Part shown: positions 45,315-54,888 of the stretch, piece by piece
How positions within the stretch are numbered: position 1 is the stretch's first letter
How the letters are laid out: every line of letters begins with the position of its first letter
Source: Acinetobacter rongchengensis
GTDB taxonomy: Bacteria; Pseudomonadota; Gammaproteobacteria; Pseudomonadales; Moraxellaceae
Direction of reading: 5' to 3'
Length of the DNA stretch: 64,000 nt
Assembly (NCBI RefSeq): GCF_003611475.1
Contig: NZ_RAXT01000001.1
Coordinates: 1 to 64,000 of the forward strand
The notes under the pieces: model-generated
The model's database searches: none
Told to the model about the DNA's origin: nothing
What the model saw: the letters and a program-made list of their open reading frames with translations, nothing else
Translations under genes and position numbers: made by a program

Positions 45315-46577
45315 TTGGAAAAATATGAATTCATCCAAAATCTTAGAGATTGGTCAGATCAATACCCTTGGTTAGAAATGCTGACATCTTTAAGTTTGCT
45401 TATTATATTTGCATTGGCAGCGAATTTTATTGCCAAACAAGTGGTTGTGCGTGGAATTCGTAAGCTTATTTCCAAAATAAAATTTGCCAATAATGAAGTT
45501 TTCTCGCAACACAGCGTGATTCGCCGTATTGCCAATATCATCCCAGCCATTGTGATTATGAATGGTATTGTAACCGTTCCACATCTGTCTGAAAAAGTCA
45601 TTTCAATGACTCAAATGTTGGCTCAAGCTTTCATTTTCTTAACCATTGCTTTGGCGATCAGTGAATTTTTAAGCGTCTTTAATATTATTTATCAACGCAA
45701 TCCCAAATCTCGAAATAAGCCAATCAAAGGCTATTTACAGTTAGTTAAACTGATTATTTTTATTGTTTGCGGTTTGATGATTTTAGGAACATTCTTACAA
45801 AAAAATGTGTTCACGCTATTAGCAGGTTTTGGTGCTATGGCAGCCGTGTTAATGCTGGTTTTTCAAAACACCATTTTATCTTTAGTCGCTTCGGTACAAA
45901 TTTCCTCTTATGACATGGTTCGTATTGGGGACTGGATTGAGATGCCGTCTTTAAATGCTGATGGTACTGTCATTGATATGTCATTACATACCGTCACCAT
46001 TGAAAATTTTGATAAGACTTTTACCACCATTCCAACCAATAAATTAGTGACAGATACCTTTAAAAACTGGCGAGGTATGTCACAATCAGGTGTACGTCGA
46101 ATTAAACGTTCCATTTACATCGATCAATCTAGTATTCAGTTCCTCTCTTTGCAAGCGCAAAGTCGTTTAAAGGAGTTTTTACTACTGGAAAATTACCTCG
46201 ATCAAAAACAAGATGAATTAAAAAGTTTTAACCAACAATTGCAGCATGAGTCGGTATATAATCAAAGGAGATTAACCAATATTGGAACTTTCCGTGCTTA
46301 TGTCGATGCTTATATCAAACAGCATCCAAGAATTTCCCAAAATAGCACTATTCTTGTTCGTCAATTACAGACCACAAGTGAAGGTTTACCTTTAGAAATC
46401 TATGCGTTTACCAATACAACAGTCTGGAATGATTACGAAGCGATTCAATCCGATATTTTTGACCATTTAATGGCAATTATTCCATTGTTTGGTTTAAGAC
46501 TGTATCAGGCCCCTTCAGGTGCTGATATTCACGCAATGTTATCGCCCAAAATAAATGAAACTGATACGACAAGTTAA
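45315..46577 (+). CDS. Mechanosensitive channel of the MscS family (YbdG-like)
   Basis: 420 aa from a TTG start with AGAGG eight bases before it. Five or so transmembrane helices lead to the pore-lining segment GFGAMAAVLMLVFQNTILSLVAS and the beta domain VRIGDWIEMPSLNADGTVIDMSLHTVTIENFD. The length and C-terminal extension match YbdG, a small-conductance channel of osmotic stress. 16 bases before the ABC exporter gene, so they form an operon. Confidence 0.87.
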   Translation: MEKYEFIQNLRDWSDQYPWLEMLTSLSLLIIFALAANFIAKQVVVRGIRKLISKIKFANNEVFSQHSVIRRIANIIPAIVIMNGIVTVPHLSEKVISMTQMLAQAFIFLTIALAISEFLSVFNIIYQRNPKSRNKPIKGYLQLVKLIIFIVCGLMILGTFLQKNVFTLLAGFGAMAAVLMLVFQNTILSLVASVQISSYDMVRIGDWIEMPSLNADGTVIDMSLHTVTIENFDKTFTTIPTNKLVTDTFKNWRGMSQSGVRRIKRSIYIDQSSIQFLSLQAQSRLKEFLLLENYLDQKQDELKSFNQQLQHESVYNQRRLTNIGTFRAYVDAYIKQHPRISQNSTILVRQLQTTSEGLPLEIYAFTNTTVWNDYEAIQSDIFDHLMAIIPLFGLRLYQAPSGADIHAMLSPKINETDTTS

Positions 46578-46593
46578 AAATTAAGAGGATTTT

Positions 46594-48456
46594 ATGTTAC
46601 TGCAATGGTTCGAAAAATTAGTAGATCCCTATCCATCTAAAGGTTTAAACGAACCATTGCCAACAAAATTTTTTCCTTTTGTTTGGCAAGCTGCTACAGG
46701 TGTAAAACGCTATTTAGTTATTCTGATCCTTTTTACAGCGGCAACTGCAACGTTCGAAGCATTATTCTTTTCCCAAATTGGGCATTTGGTTGATTGGTTA
46801 ACACAGTCTAAACCTGATACTTTTTTGGCTGAACATAAAAATAACTTAATCATTCTTTCTAGTATATTGCTGGCCAATATTTTCTTTGCCAGCATGCAGT
46901 CTATTGTAAGACATCAAATTTTATATAGTAGTTTTCCAATGCGCCTACGTTGGCGTTTTCATAACCTACTATTACGACAAGGTTTAGATTTCTTCCACAA
47001 TGATTTTGCAGGTCGTTTATCTGCCAAAGTTATGCAAACCTCCTTAGCTGTCCGTGAGTTTTGGGTCATTTTGGGTGATATGGTGACTTATGTAGTGATC
47101 TACTTCATCACGATTAGTGTAGTTTTGGGTTCAATCTCACCTATCCTGCTCTTGCCTTTATTCTTATGGCTCATTCTATTTGTTAGCGCTGCCTTATATT
47201 TTATTCCTAAATTGGGCAGAATTTCAAAAGAACAGGCAGATGCACGTTCAATTATGACGGGCCGTGTAACCGATGCTTATACCAATATTCAAACGGTAAA
47301 ACTTTTTGCACATGCAGGCCGTGAAAGCCAATATGCTAAAGAATCAATGAAAGAATTCATGATTACCGTATTTAAGCAAATGCGCTTAGGCACGTCTTAT
47401 GAATTTTGTATTAACTTACTGACAGCTGTTCTATTCTTTGGTGTATTGGGCACTGCTGTTTGGTTATGGCTACAAGGTCAGGCCGCGATCGGCGTGATTG
47501 CTGCAACCACAGCGATGATTTTGAAATTGAATAGCATGGCTGAGTTTATGATGTGGCAAACTTCAGCACTGTTTGAAAATGTCGGTACCATTCAAGATGG
47601 TATGCAAACCCTTGGACGCCCAATTAAAATTCAAGACAAACAAGATGCCAAACCTTTGGTGGTTTCAAAAGGTAATATTCAATTTAGAGATGTCAGCTTT
47701 GCCTATAATGATAAAAATGTGATTGATCACTTTAACTTAGACATTAAACCAGGCGAAAAAATTGGGATTGTGGGACGCTCAGGTGCGGGTAAATCTACAC
47801 TGATTCAGCTACTTCTACACTTTTATGAAGTCAATCACGGTAAAATTATCATTGATGATCAAAATATTGAAGATGTAACCCAAGACAGCTTGCGTAGAAA
47901 TATTGCCCTAGTCACACAAGATACGTCTTTATTACATCGTACTGTCGCTGAAAATATTAAATATGGTCGTCCTGATGCAACTGACGAAGAAATGTTAGAG
48001 GCTGTTCGTAAAGCCAAAGCAGATGAATTTATTCCGCAACTTTCAGATTTACGTGGACGTACAGGCTTTGACGCATACGTCGGTGAACGAGGCGTTAAAT
48101 TGTCAGGCGGTCAAAGACAGCGTATTGCGATTGCTCGGGTATTTTTAAAAGATGCCCCTATCCTGATTTTAGATGAAGCAACCAGCGCCTTGGATTCAGA
48201 AGTTGAAGCTGCGATTCAATCGAGTTTAGATGAATTAATGCAAGGTAAAACCGTAATTGCAATTGCGCACCGTTTATCCACCATTGCACAAATGGATCGT
48301 TTAATTGTTTTAGATCAGGGACATATTGCTGAACAAGGGACACATGAGGAGTTGATTGCTCAACATGGTATCTATGCACAATTATGGCAACGACAAACAG
48401 GTGGGTTTTTGGTAGAACAGACGCACAAAGCAAAGCCTGATATTGAAACGATTTAA
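46594..48456 (+). CDS. ABC exporter, fused membrane and ATPase domains
   Basis: 620 aa half-transporter. Six helices (about residues 38-320) are followed by the nucleotide-binding domain: Walker A GRSGAGKST (from about 392), signature LSGGQRQRIAIAR, Walker B ILILDEATSALDSE. It would act as a homodimer, MsbA-like in layout, exporting an unknown lipid, peptide or drug. Co-transcribed with the mechanosensitive channel, an unusual but plausible envelope-stress pairing. Confidence 0.87.
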   Translation: MLLQWFEKLVDPYPSKGLNEPLPTKFFPFVWQAATGVKRYLVILILFTAATATFEALFFSQIGHLVDWLTQSKPDTFLAEHKNNLIILSSILLANIFFASMQSIVRHQILYSSFPMRLRWRFHNLLLRQGLDFFHNDFAGRLSAKVMQTSLAVREFWVILGDMVTYVVIYFITISVVLGSISPILLLPLFLWLILFVSAALYFIPKLGRISKEQADARSIMTGRVTDAYTNIQTVKLFAHAGRESQYAKESMKEFMITVFKQMRLGTSYEFCINLLTAVLFFGVLGTAVWLWLQGQAAIGVIAATTAMILKLNSMAEFMMWQTSALFENVGTIQDGMQTLGRPIKIQDKQDAKPLVVSKGNIQFRDVSFAYNDKNVIDHFNLDIKPGEKIGIVGRSGAGKSTLIQLLLHFYEVNHGKIIIDDQNIEDVTQDSLRRNIALVTQDTSLLHRTVAENIKYGRPDATDEEMLEAVRKAKADEFIPQLSDLRGRTGFDAYVGERGVKLSGGQRQRIAIARVFLKDAPILILDEATSALDSEVEAAIQSSLDELMQGKTVIAIAHRLSTIAQMDRLIVLDQGHIAEQGTHEELIAQHGIYAQLWQRQTGGFLVEQTHKAKPDIETI

Positions 48457-48491
48457 TTAATTGAAACCATTTAGATAATGTATTGTGAATC

Positions 48492-48524
48492 GGTTGTGGT
48501 CTTAAAGACTGCAACCTTTTTTTT
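48492..48524 (+). terminator. Terminator after the channel/ABC operon
   Basis: GGTTGtgGTCTT-aAAGACtgCAACC followed by TTTTTTTT. A strong plus-strand terminator 36 bases after the stop. Confidence 0.92.
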
Positions 48525-48700
48525 GTGATGAGGATTTCATTATTAAACAATTGGTTAAAGATACTTATTCTATGGTTTCAATATAAAGCTTGAATGTTTG
48601 ATTCAATCTCAATGTTAGACTATTAAATAGAAATAACCTAGCCGCTGCATTGATCAGATTGATTTCCTTCCATTTCAAAATACTTTTTTAAATACATTAA

Positions 48701-48731
48701 ATCTCCTATTAAACTTATTTTAATAGGAGAT
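48701..48731 (-). terminator. Terminator-like hairpin after mmsA
   Basis: ATCTCCTATTAAA and TTTAATAGGAGAT are perfect reverse complements (13 pairs), with a five-base loop. The T run after it on the minus strand is weak. 25 bases after the mmsA stop. Confidence 0.75.
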
Positions 48732-48756
48732 CATTGAATCAATAAAATGTTGAGAA

Positions 48757-50259
48757 TTAAGTGATTTTAAATGCCAATGAAATGGCTTGGTCACTTTCCT
48801 CAGGCTCAGGCCATTTTTGAGATACGGTTTTTAACTTGGTATAAAAACGTGCTGCATCTGGACCATATAAATGCGACTCACCAAATTTAGAACGGCGCAA
48901 ACCACCAAAGTTAAAATAACTTACAGGTAAAGGCACTGGTACATTCACACCAATCATACCTGACTCAATTTCCATAAAGAAACGGTGCGCTGTTTTTCCA
49001 TCACGTGTAAAAATCACTGAACCATTGCCAAACTCATGGCTATTGGTGACCAAAATTGCTTCATCTAAAGTATTTACTCGTAAAATACCACGTGCTGGCC
49101 CAAATACTTCCTGCTTATAAAAATCCATATCTGTAGAAATATAATCGAATAAAGTCGGTCCAATGTAATAACCATTTTTATACTGTGGATGCTCATATGC
49201 GCGACCATCCAATAGCAACTCGGCACCATCTGCTACACATTGATCAATTGCTTTCAAAACAGATTGCTGTGATTGTGCTGAAATGACTGCACCAAAATCT
49301 GCTGTTGGGTCGTTATAAGCCCCTATTTTCAATGCCTTTGTTTTTTCAATAATGAGTGTACGTAATTGATTTGCAGTTTCTTCACCAACAGGAACAAGCA
49401 ATGAAACAGCCATACAGCGTTGACTTGCTGAACCAAAACCTGCCGATACAAAAGCATTTGCAGCAGCTTCTAAATCTGCATCAGGCATCACCACCATATG
49501 GTTTTTGCCACCTGTGAATGAAGCAACTCGTTTATTGTGTGATGTGCCTTTTTGGTAGACATACTCACCAATATGCGTTGAACCAACAAAGCTTACCGCT
49601 GCAATATCTGGATGTTCTAAAATAGCATCTACAGCAACTTTATCGCCTTGGACAATATTGAATACATCGTCTGGAAGTCCTGCTTCTTTCCACAAATCTG
49701 CAAAGAATAATGCAGCTGAAGGTACTTTTTCTGAAGGCTTCCAAACAATACTATTTCCGACTGAAACTGCCATTGCCATCATCACAGCAGGAATCATAAT
49801 TGGAAAATTAAACGGTGTAATACAACCGACAACACCTACAGGGACACGTACTGAAAACACATCAATATCACCTGCAACATTACGTGCATATTCACCTTTG
49901 GTGACTTGTGGTGCATTGCATGCAAACTCAATGCCTTCAATCGCACGACCAATTTCGCCTTTTGCATCTGCTATGGTTTTACCATGCTCACGGCCAATAA
50001 TTTCTGCAAGCTCATCTGTCTTGGCAATCATCAATTCACGCAGTTTAAACAAAACTTGCAACCGTGTGGCATGTGAAGCCTTTGCCCATTTTTTCGCATT
50101 CGTAGATGTTGCAGCCTGAACAGCTTGATCAACTACAGCAACATCTGCATAAGCACAGCGCGCAATTTCTTCACCGGTAGATGGATTAAAAACTGGACCA
50201 GAATTTTGAGTCTGTGTAATGTGCTGCCCTGAAATAAAATGTCCGATCATATTATTCAT
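48757..50259 (-). CDS. mmsA: CoA-acylating methylmalonate-semialdehyde dehydrogenase
   Basis: 500 aa aldehyde dehydrogenase of the MmsA type. Features: VPVGVVGCITPFNFPIM, FTGGKNHMVVMPDAD, and catalytic Cys in SASQRCMAVS. It converts (methyl)malonate semialdehyde and CoA to propionyl- or acetyl-CoA in valine or related acid catabolism. The ATG at 50259 is nine bases after AAGG and preferred to 50265. Last gene of an MFS-mmsB-mmsA operon. Confidence 0.92.
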   Translation of the reverse strand: MNNMIGHFISGQHITQTQNSGPVFNPSTGEEIARCAYADVAVVDQAVQAATSTNAKKWAKASHATRLQVLFKLRELMIAKTDELAEIIGREHGKTIADAKGEIGRAIEGIEFACNAPQVTKGEYARNVAGDIDVFSVRVPVGVVGCITPFNFPIMIPAVMMAMAVSVGNSIVWKPSEKVPSAALFFADLWKEAGLPDDVFNIVQGDKVAVDAILEHPDIAAVSFVGSTHIGEYVYQKGTSHNKRVASFTGGKNHMVVMPDADLEAAANAFVSAGFGSASQRCMAVSLLVPVGEETANQLRTLIIEKTKALKIGAYNDPTADFGAVISAQSQQSVLKAIDQCVADGAELLLDGRAYEHPQYKNGYYIGPTLFDYISTDMDFYKQEVFGPARGILRVNTLDEAILVTNSHEFGNGSVIFTRDGKTAHRFFMEIESGMIGVNVPVPLPVSYFNFGGLRRSKFGESHLYGPDAARFYTKLKTVSQKWPEPEESDQAISLAFKIT

Positions 50260-50270
50260 GTTCATTTTCC

Positions 50271-51158
50271 TTATGAAGTTTGTGAAATTAAATTAAAAAT
50301 GCTACTAAAATCTGTTTTCCCATGACCATTTTGGCTATGCGAACGATAAATATCTTTTGCGAGTTCACCCATGGTGACAGTCGCACTGACTTCAGAGGCT
50401 GCTGTCATAGAAAGCCCTAAATCTTTGAGCATTAAATCGGTCATAAAGCCTGCAACATATCCTTTGCTCGAAGGTACATTTTCTAAAACATCAGGAACGG
50501 GGTTGTATTTTTCAACACACCAATTCGCTCCCGAACTGTTTTGAATAATTTCTGAAATAACTTTCGGATCAAGCCCATGTTGTATTGCTAAATTCAAAGC
50601 TTCACTTGTACCAATCATATTGATGGCCAACAGCATGTTGTTACAGGCCTTTGCAATCTGCCCCGCCCCATGTTCGCCTGCATGAAAAATGTTTTTCCCC
50701 ATTTTTTCAAGAATCGGTTTAGCACTTTCAAAGTGTTGAATAGAACCGCCTACCATAAAAGTTAATGTCCCTGCTTGGGCTGCCAAAATACCACCTGAGA
50801 CAGGAGCATCAACAATATCAACGGCATAAGACTCTGCAGCCAATGCAACTTCACGGCTGACAGATGCAGCGATAGAAGAACAATCAATAATTAAGGTCTT
50901 AGGCTTTAACTGCTTTAAAATTCCTTCTGACCCTAAAAAGAAGTTTTTCATACTTTCAGAACTTGGCAACATGGTGACGATCACATCTGCATTTTCAACA
51001 AGTTGTTGCTGATCTTGAGCAACTGTACCACCATAACTTTTAAACTGTTCTAAAGCTGTTTGGGACAAATCTGAGCCAGTCACATTAAACTGTGCTTCAA
51101 GCAGATTTTTGGCCATAGGAAGTCCCATATTTCCGAGACCAATAAAGGAAATATTCAT
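50271..51158 (-). CDS. mmsB: 3-hydroxyisobutyrate dehydrogenase
   Basis: 295 aa. NAD loop FIGLGNMGLPMAKNL, DAPVSGG, and the catalytic-Lys helix GAGQIAKACNNMLL. It oxidises 3-hydroxyisobutyrate to methylmalonate semialdehyde, feeding MmsA. Eleven bases separate its stop from the chosen mmsA start. Confidence 0.92.
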   Translation of the reverse strand: MNISFIGLGNMGLPMAKNLLEAQFNVTGSDLSQTALEQFKSYGGTVAQDQQQLVENADVIVTMLPSSESMKNFFLGSEGILKQLKPKTLIIDCSSIAASVSREVALAAESYAVDIVDAPVSGGILAAQAGTLTFMVGGSIQHFESAKPILEKMGKNIFHAGEHGAGQIAKACNNMLLAINMIGTSEALNLAIQHGLDPKVISEIIQNSSGANWCVEKYNPVPDVLENVPSSKGYVAGFMTDLMLKDLGLSMTAASEVSATVTMGELAKDIYRSHSQNGHGKTDFSSIFNLISQTS

Positions 51159-51232
51159 ATCAATACCTGAGGTTAAATGTCGCTAAATTGAATGATTCTT
51201 GATTTAAATGTTTGAATTTAAAGAAGTTAACT

Positions 51233-52570
51233 TTAAGATTCCCCAACTTCTTTTTGTAGATATTGTTTACTCAACAAAGACTTTTCATCACGCTTCATAA
51301 ACAAGGTACAAAAGATTGCAATCACAGCCATACTGCCTATATAAATGGTGATTAAATAAGGACTACCGTGACCGATACTGAGCAATTTAGTTGCGATCAA
51401 AGGTGCAATACCACCGCCCAACACACCTGCGAACTGTACTGAGATTGAAATACCGCTATAACGGATTTCCGCAGGGAACTGTCTTGCGAAAAGCTGTGAT
51501 TGAGGTGCATACATGATTGGGAATACCACACCAATCGCCAATACAATTGCAGTCCAAACCAATACAGGATCTTTGGTATTTAACATGCTAAAGAATGGAT
51601 AACAGTAAAGTGCGAGAATAAATAGTCCAAACATGAACATATTACGTTGCCCAACTTTGTCTGATAAATGTCCACATAACGGCGTCATGATCATGATTAA
51701 AAATGCACCACAAATCGTTGCAAATAAGATATCAGATCGTGGAATGCCCAATTGTGTCGTGGTATAAGCCAAGGCAAATGTTGAAGCGATATAGAACCAT
51801 GCATTTTCAGCTGCACGTGCTACAATAATAGTAATTAACTCACGTGGATGGTTCTTAAATACTTGTAATGCAGGCACTTTAATTTCTTGCGCTTGGTCTT
51901 TCACTTTTTCAAAATCTGGAGACTCAGGCACTTTCACGCGAATGTACCAACCGACAGCCAACAGTAAAATACTGGCTAAGAATGGTAATCTCCAGCCCCA
52001 ACTAAACAATGCTTGTTCAGGTAATAAAGACACCGCTCCCAGTGCCAAAGACGCGAGCATTAAACCACCACCGGCACTTGCCTGTGGTAAACTCCCCCAA
52101 AAACCTTTACCTCCTTCTGGTGCATGTTCAACTGCCATCAGAACTGCACCGCCCCATTCTCCACCCATAGCCATACCCTGAACAAAACGCAGAATGACTA
52201 AAAAGAAGGTTGCCCAATAACCTATACTTTCATATGTCGGTAATAAACCAATAAGAACCGTTGGAATCCCCATCATTACCAAGGTCAGTAATAACATTGA
52301 CTTACGGCCAATTTTGTCACCAAAATGACCAAAAATAATGCCACCAAGTGGGCGACCAATAAAACCAACAGCATAGGTTGCAAAAGCTGCTAATACGCCT
52401 GTTAATGGATCAAGATTGGGAAAAAACAATTTATTGAAAATGAGTGCAGCCGCAGCGCCGTAGATAAAAAAGTCATACCATTCAATGGTCGTACCCACCA
52501 TACTGGATATCCCTGCCAGTCGATGTGAAGACTTTCCTTTCTGAGGGTTCGATCCTTGTATCTTATCCAT
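51233..52570 (-). CDS. MFS transporter, metabolite:H+ symporter (MHS) family
   Basis: 445 aa with 12 hydrophobic helices. The MHS signatures are GTTIEWYDFFIYG near the start, GHFGDKIGRKSMLL after TM2, and GHLSDKVGQRNMFM in the central region. Relatives (ProP, ShiA, PcaT-like) import organic acids. As the first gene before mmsB and mmsA it probably imports the substrate, perhaps 3-hydroxyisobutyrate or 3-hydroxypropionate. Divergent from a LuxR-type regulator. Confidence 0.86.
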   Translation of the reverse strand: MDKIQGSNPQKGKSSHRLAGISSMVGTTIEWYDFFIYGAAAALIFNKLFFPNLDPLTGVLAAFATYAVGFIGRPLGGIIFGHFGDKIGRKSMLLLTLVMMGIPTVLIGLLPTYESIGYWATFFLVILRFVQGMAMGGEWGGAVLMAVEHAPEGGKGFWGSLPQASAGGGLMLASLALGAVSLLPEQALFSWGWRLPFLASILLLAVGWYIRVKVPESPDFEKVKDQAQEIKVPALQVFKNHPRELITIIVARAAENAWFYIASTFALAYTTTQLGIPRSDILFATICGAFLIMIMTPLCGHLSDKVGQRNMFMFGLFILALYCYPFFSMLNTKDPVLVWTAIVLAIGVVFPIMYAPQSQLFARQFPAEIRYSGISISVQFAGVLGGGIAPLIATKLLSIGHGSPYLITIYIGSMAVIAIFCTLFMKRDEKSLLSKQYLQKEVGES

Positions 52571-53026
52571 AATACACCTCTTCCATTTTTAGAATTTTAG
52601 TCACAAAATCATCCCTTTAAAAATCACTCCTGATTTTTAAATATAATGACTTAACTTTTTCCTTAATTAGCTAAGTAGATAGACGATAATAAACAAATTA
52701 TATTTAAACCTAAACAACAAAGAATATATATAAATTACCTTTGGACTTAATTTGTATCATCCAAAAAAAACAGTCAACATACTTAATTACTTAAGTAGTT
52801 TTATAAATATTTTTTATTTTAAAAAACAAAAACTTATAAAAACAACAAGATTAAAATACTAAACAAAAATATACAGAATGGCTTAAGCACTTAATCTTAT
52901 AGTTAATCTAAAAAATAAAGTACTTATAGTTCATAATAGATAGATAATAAATTTATAAATATTTTATACTTGTTATTTTATGCCATTTCATTATATTTAT
53001 TCTTATATTAAGAATGGATACTTATT
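52571..53026. promoter_or_regulatory. Divergent control region with two near-identical 17-bp sites
   Basis: Very AT-rich. CTTAATTAGCTAAGTAG (52662-52678) and CTTAATTACTTAAGTAG (52782-52798) agree at 15 of 17 positions and begin 120 bases apart. Another CTTAAGCACTTAATC, related in the other orientation, lies at 52882-52896. They are candidate binding sites for the divergent LuxR-type regulator. Confidence 0.5.
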
Positions 53027-53596
53027 ATGGATTATAATCTACTCGCTTTTGAATATTGCCCTGCACCAATCGTTGTACTCAGCTATAGACATATGGTTGA
53101 AATGAATCCAGCATTTGCTCATTTATTCGGCTACACACGCGAAGAACTGATCGACCATTCAATTGTAAAAATCTTTCCAAGTATCGAAGATTATGAAAAA
53201 GTAGGAAATGATGCGTTGCAAAGTTTGCTCAAAAAGCAAAGTCTGTTTTATTCAGACCAGCGCTTTATGCAGCATCGCAATGGAGAGTTATTTTGGACAC
53301 ATACACATGGCAGAACACTTAGCCCTGAAGATCCATTTAAATTGATGGTGTGGCATTTTGAGCGTAAAGACCAAGCGCCAAGCTCTAAACAAAAACTAAC
53401 ACAACGTGAGTCTGAAATTACCCAACTAATCGTAAACGGATTTACTTGCAAAGAAATTGCACGAAAACTCAATTTATCACATCGTACCGTAGAGGTTCAT
53501 AAAGCCAACCTAATGAAAAAATTAGAAGTTCGTTCCAAAGCTGAGCTGACTTCTAAAATTATTATTCAAAAGAGTATGGGCACATTATTTGGGTGA
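53027..53596 (+). CDS. PAS-LuxR transcriptional regulator
   Basis: 189 aa. The N-terminal PAS domain (residues 1-115: [39 protein letters not shown]) precedes a LuxR-type HTH ([43 protein letters not shown], about 124-166). It resembles short PAS-LuxR activators of acid-catabolic operons. Divergent from the MFS-mmsBA operon, its probable target. Confidence 0.83.
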   Translation: MDYNLLAFEYCPAPIVVLSYRHMVEMNPAFAHLFGYTREELIDHSIVKIFPSIEDYEKVGNDALQSLLKKQSLFYSDQRFMQHRNGELFWTHTHGRTLSPEDPFKLMVWHFERKDQAPSSKQKLTQRESEITQLIVNGFTCKEIARKLNLSHRTVEVHKANLMKKLEVRSKAELTSKIIIQKSMGTLFG

Positions 53597-53697
53597 TTTA
53601 AAATTTGAGTGATTTCAATCAACATACAAGATGCATCATTAAACCTTTTGTAAAAGTCAAAAATGATCAAAAAATAGCAGTAAAATTAATATTTAGA

Positions 53698-53760
53698 ATC
53701 CCTTCTCCCTCACGGATGAGGGGTATTTATCATATAAATCCTCTCCCTCTTGCACATAAT
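53698..53760. repeat. Intergenic repeat, copy 2 (inverted partner at 7.46 kb)
   Basis: CCCTTCTCCCTC then ATTTATcatATAAAT and CCTCTCCC. The 21 bases at 53725-53745 are the reverse complement of 7459-7479. It lies between the PAS-LuxR gene and the phosphatase gene. Confidence 0.7.
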
Positions 53761-53854
53761 AACGCGCATTCTTTATATAGGAACGGGAACTTCCTTTGTA
53801 AATAAGTGTACATCACAACCCGTCTTACAGAAGAAGTCTACTCTGTTTTTAAGT

Positions 53855-54439
53855 CTATTGATTGAAAATAAAATATTCAGTATTTTGAATAGGATGATGC
53901 AACATTTGTGCTCTAAAATCTGACATCAATGATGCAGATAACACTCTTTCTTGCTCATTCAGCATGTTGAATAGTTTTAAAAATTGACCATGACTAAAAA
54001 CCATTAAATTTCTGTCAATAAAATCGAATTGAATCGCTAAAAGATGCTGTCTAAATGATAAAACACGTTGATAAAAAGTACGAAACGATTCTGCATCTGT
54101 CCCATCTAAATAATCAACATCTAAGCGACTCCAGTAGCGATCTACCCACGGTTTTCTTTCTTCTAATGTGGTGTTCTGGCAGCGTAAATCTGACAAATAT
54201 GAAAATTCTTCAATTGCATATATTTTAGCAACTAACTGATCACGATCCAATAACGGTTGTGCTGTTTGTTGGGTTCTTTTAAATGCAGAAATATACACAT
54301 GATCCGCACATGGTAATTGAGTGACCAGTTTTCTTGCTTGTTCATGCCCTAAATCAGTCAGTTCAATACTTGCATGTGATGCAGTTCGTCCATTTATATT
54401 ACCCATGCTTTCTGCATGTCGAATCAAATAAATTGCCAT
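53855..54439 (-). CDS. Histidine phosphatase family protein
   Basis: 194 aa. MAIYLIRHAESMGNINGRTA carries the RHA motif with the nucleophilic His, and LMVFSHGQFLKLF the second catalytic His. The middle contains YISAFKRTQQTAQPL, the family's third block. Start at 54439 with AAGGGG six bases upstream. Single gene. Substrate unknown. Confidence 0.85.
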   Translation of the reverse strand: MAIYLIRHAESMGNINGRTASHASIELTDLGHEQARKLVTQLPCADHVYISAFKRTQQTAQPLLDRDQLVAKIYAIEEFSYLSDLRCQNTTLEERKPWVDRYWSRLDVDYLDGTDAESFRTFYQRVLSFRQHLLAIQFDFIDRNLMVFSHGQFLKLFNMLNEQERVLSASLMSDFRAQMLHHPIQNTEYFIFNQ

Positions 54440-54888
54440 AACACCCCTTTCATACTTGATCATGATTAATCATTGAATGAACTCCAATCTATTTGATTTT
54501 AAATAGAAATTTATTCATATATTTTGAGATACTGATTAAACTTTGCAAAATAATGCAATTTAAAAGCACAATAAATTAAGATAGCTTTACTCATTCTCAT
54601 ACTAGAACTTTCTTAAAACAATCATTTTTAAACAGTTATTTTTAAATAGTTATCTTTTAAAACTGCCATCTCTTTAAAACGATCATCCGCATAGACATAG
54701 ATTCGCTCTAATTTTCATCATTATGTCGGTTACTTTTATTGAATCTGATAAATCCTCCACTATTCACATAAGCACACAGAACAACAAAGTTGTGATAAAT
54801 TACACAACCTATAATATTGACAATACACATTTTCAATTTTAAAAATGCCCTTCCGTGGTTTAATTGGGCTTAATTACGTAGGAATAAA
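54440..54888. other. Intergenic region upstream of the lipoprotein hydrolase
   Basis: About 450 AT-rich bases with no supported frame. TTTAAA-type A/T words (TTTTTAAACAG/TTTTTAAATAG) recur near 54625-54655, a local degenerate direct repeat. Presumably contains both promoters of the divergent neighbours. Confidence 0.5.

Noticed and set aside
48158..48550. 130-codon minus-strand frame opposite the ABC exporter end
   Set aside because: Shadow of the ATPase domain and passes through the terminator.
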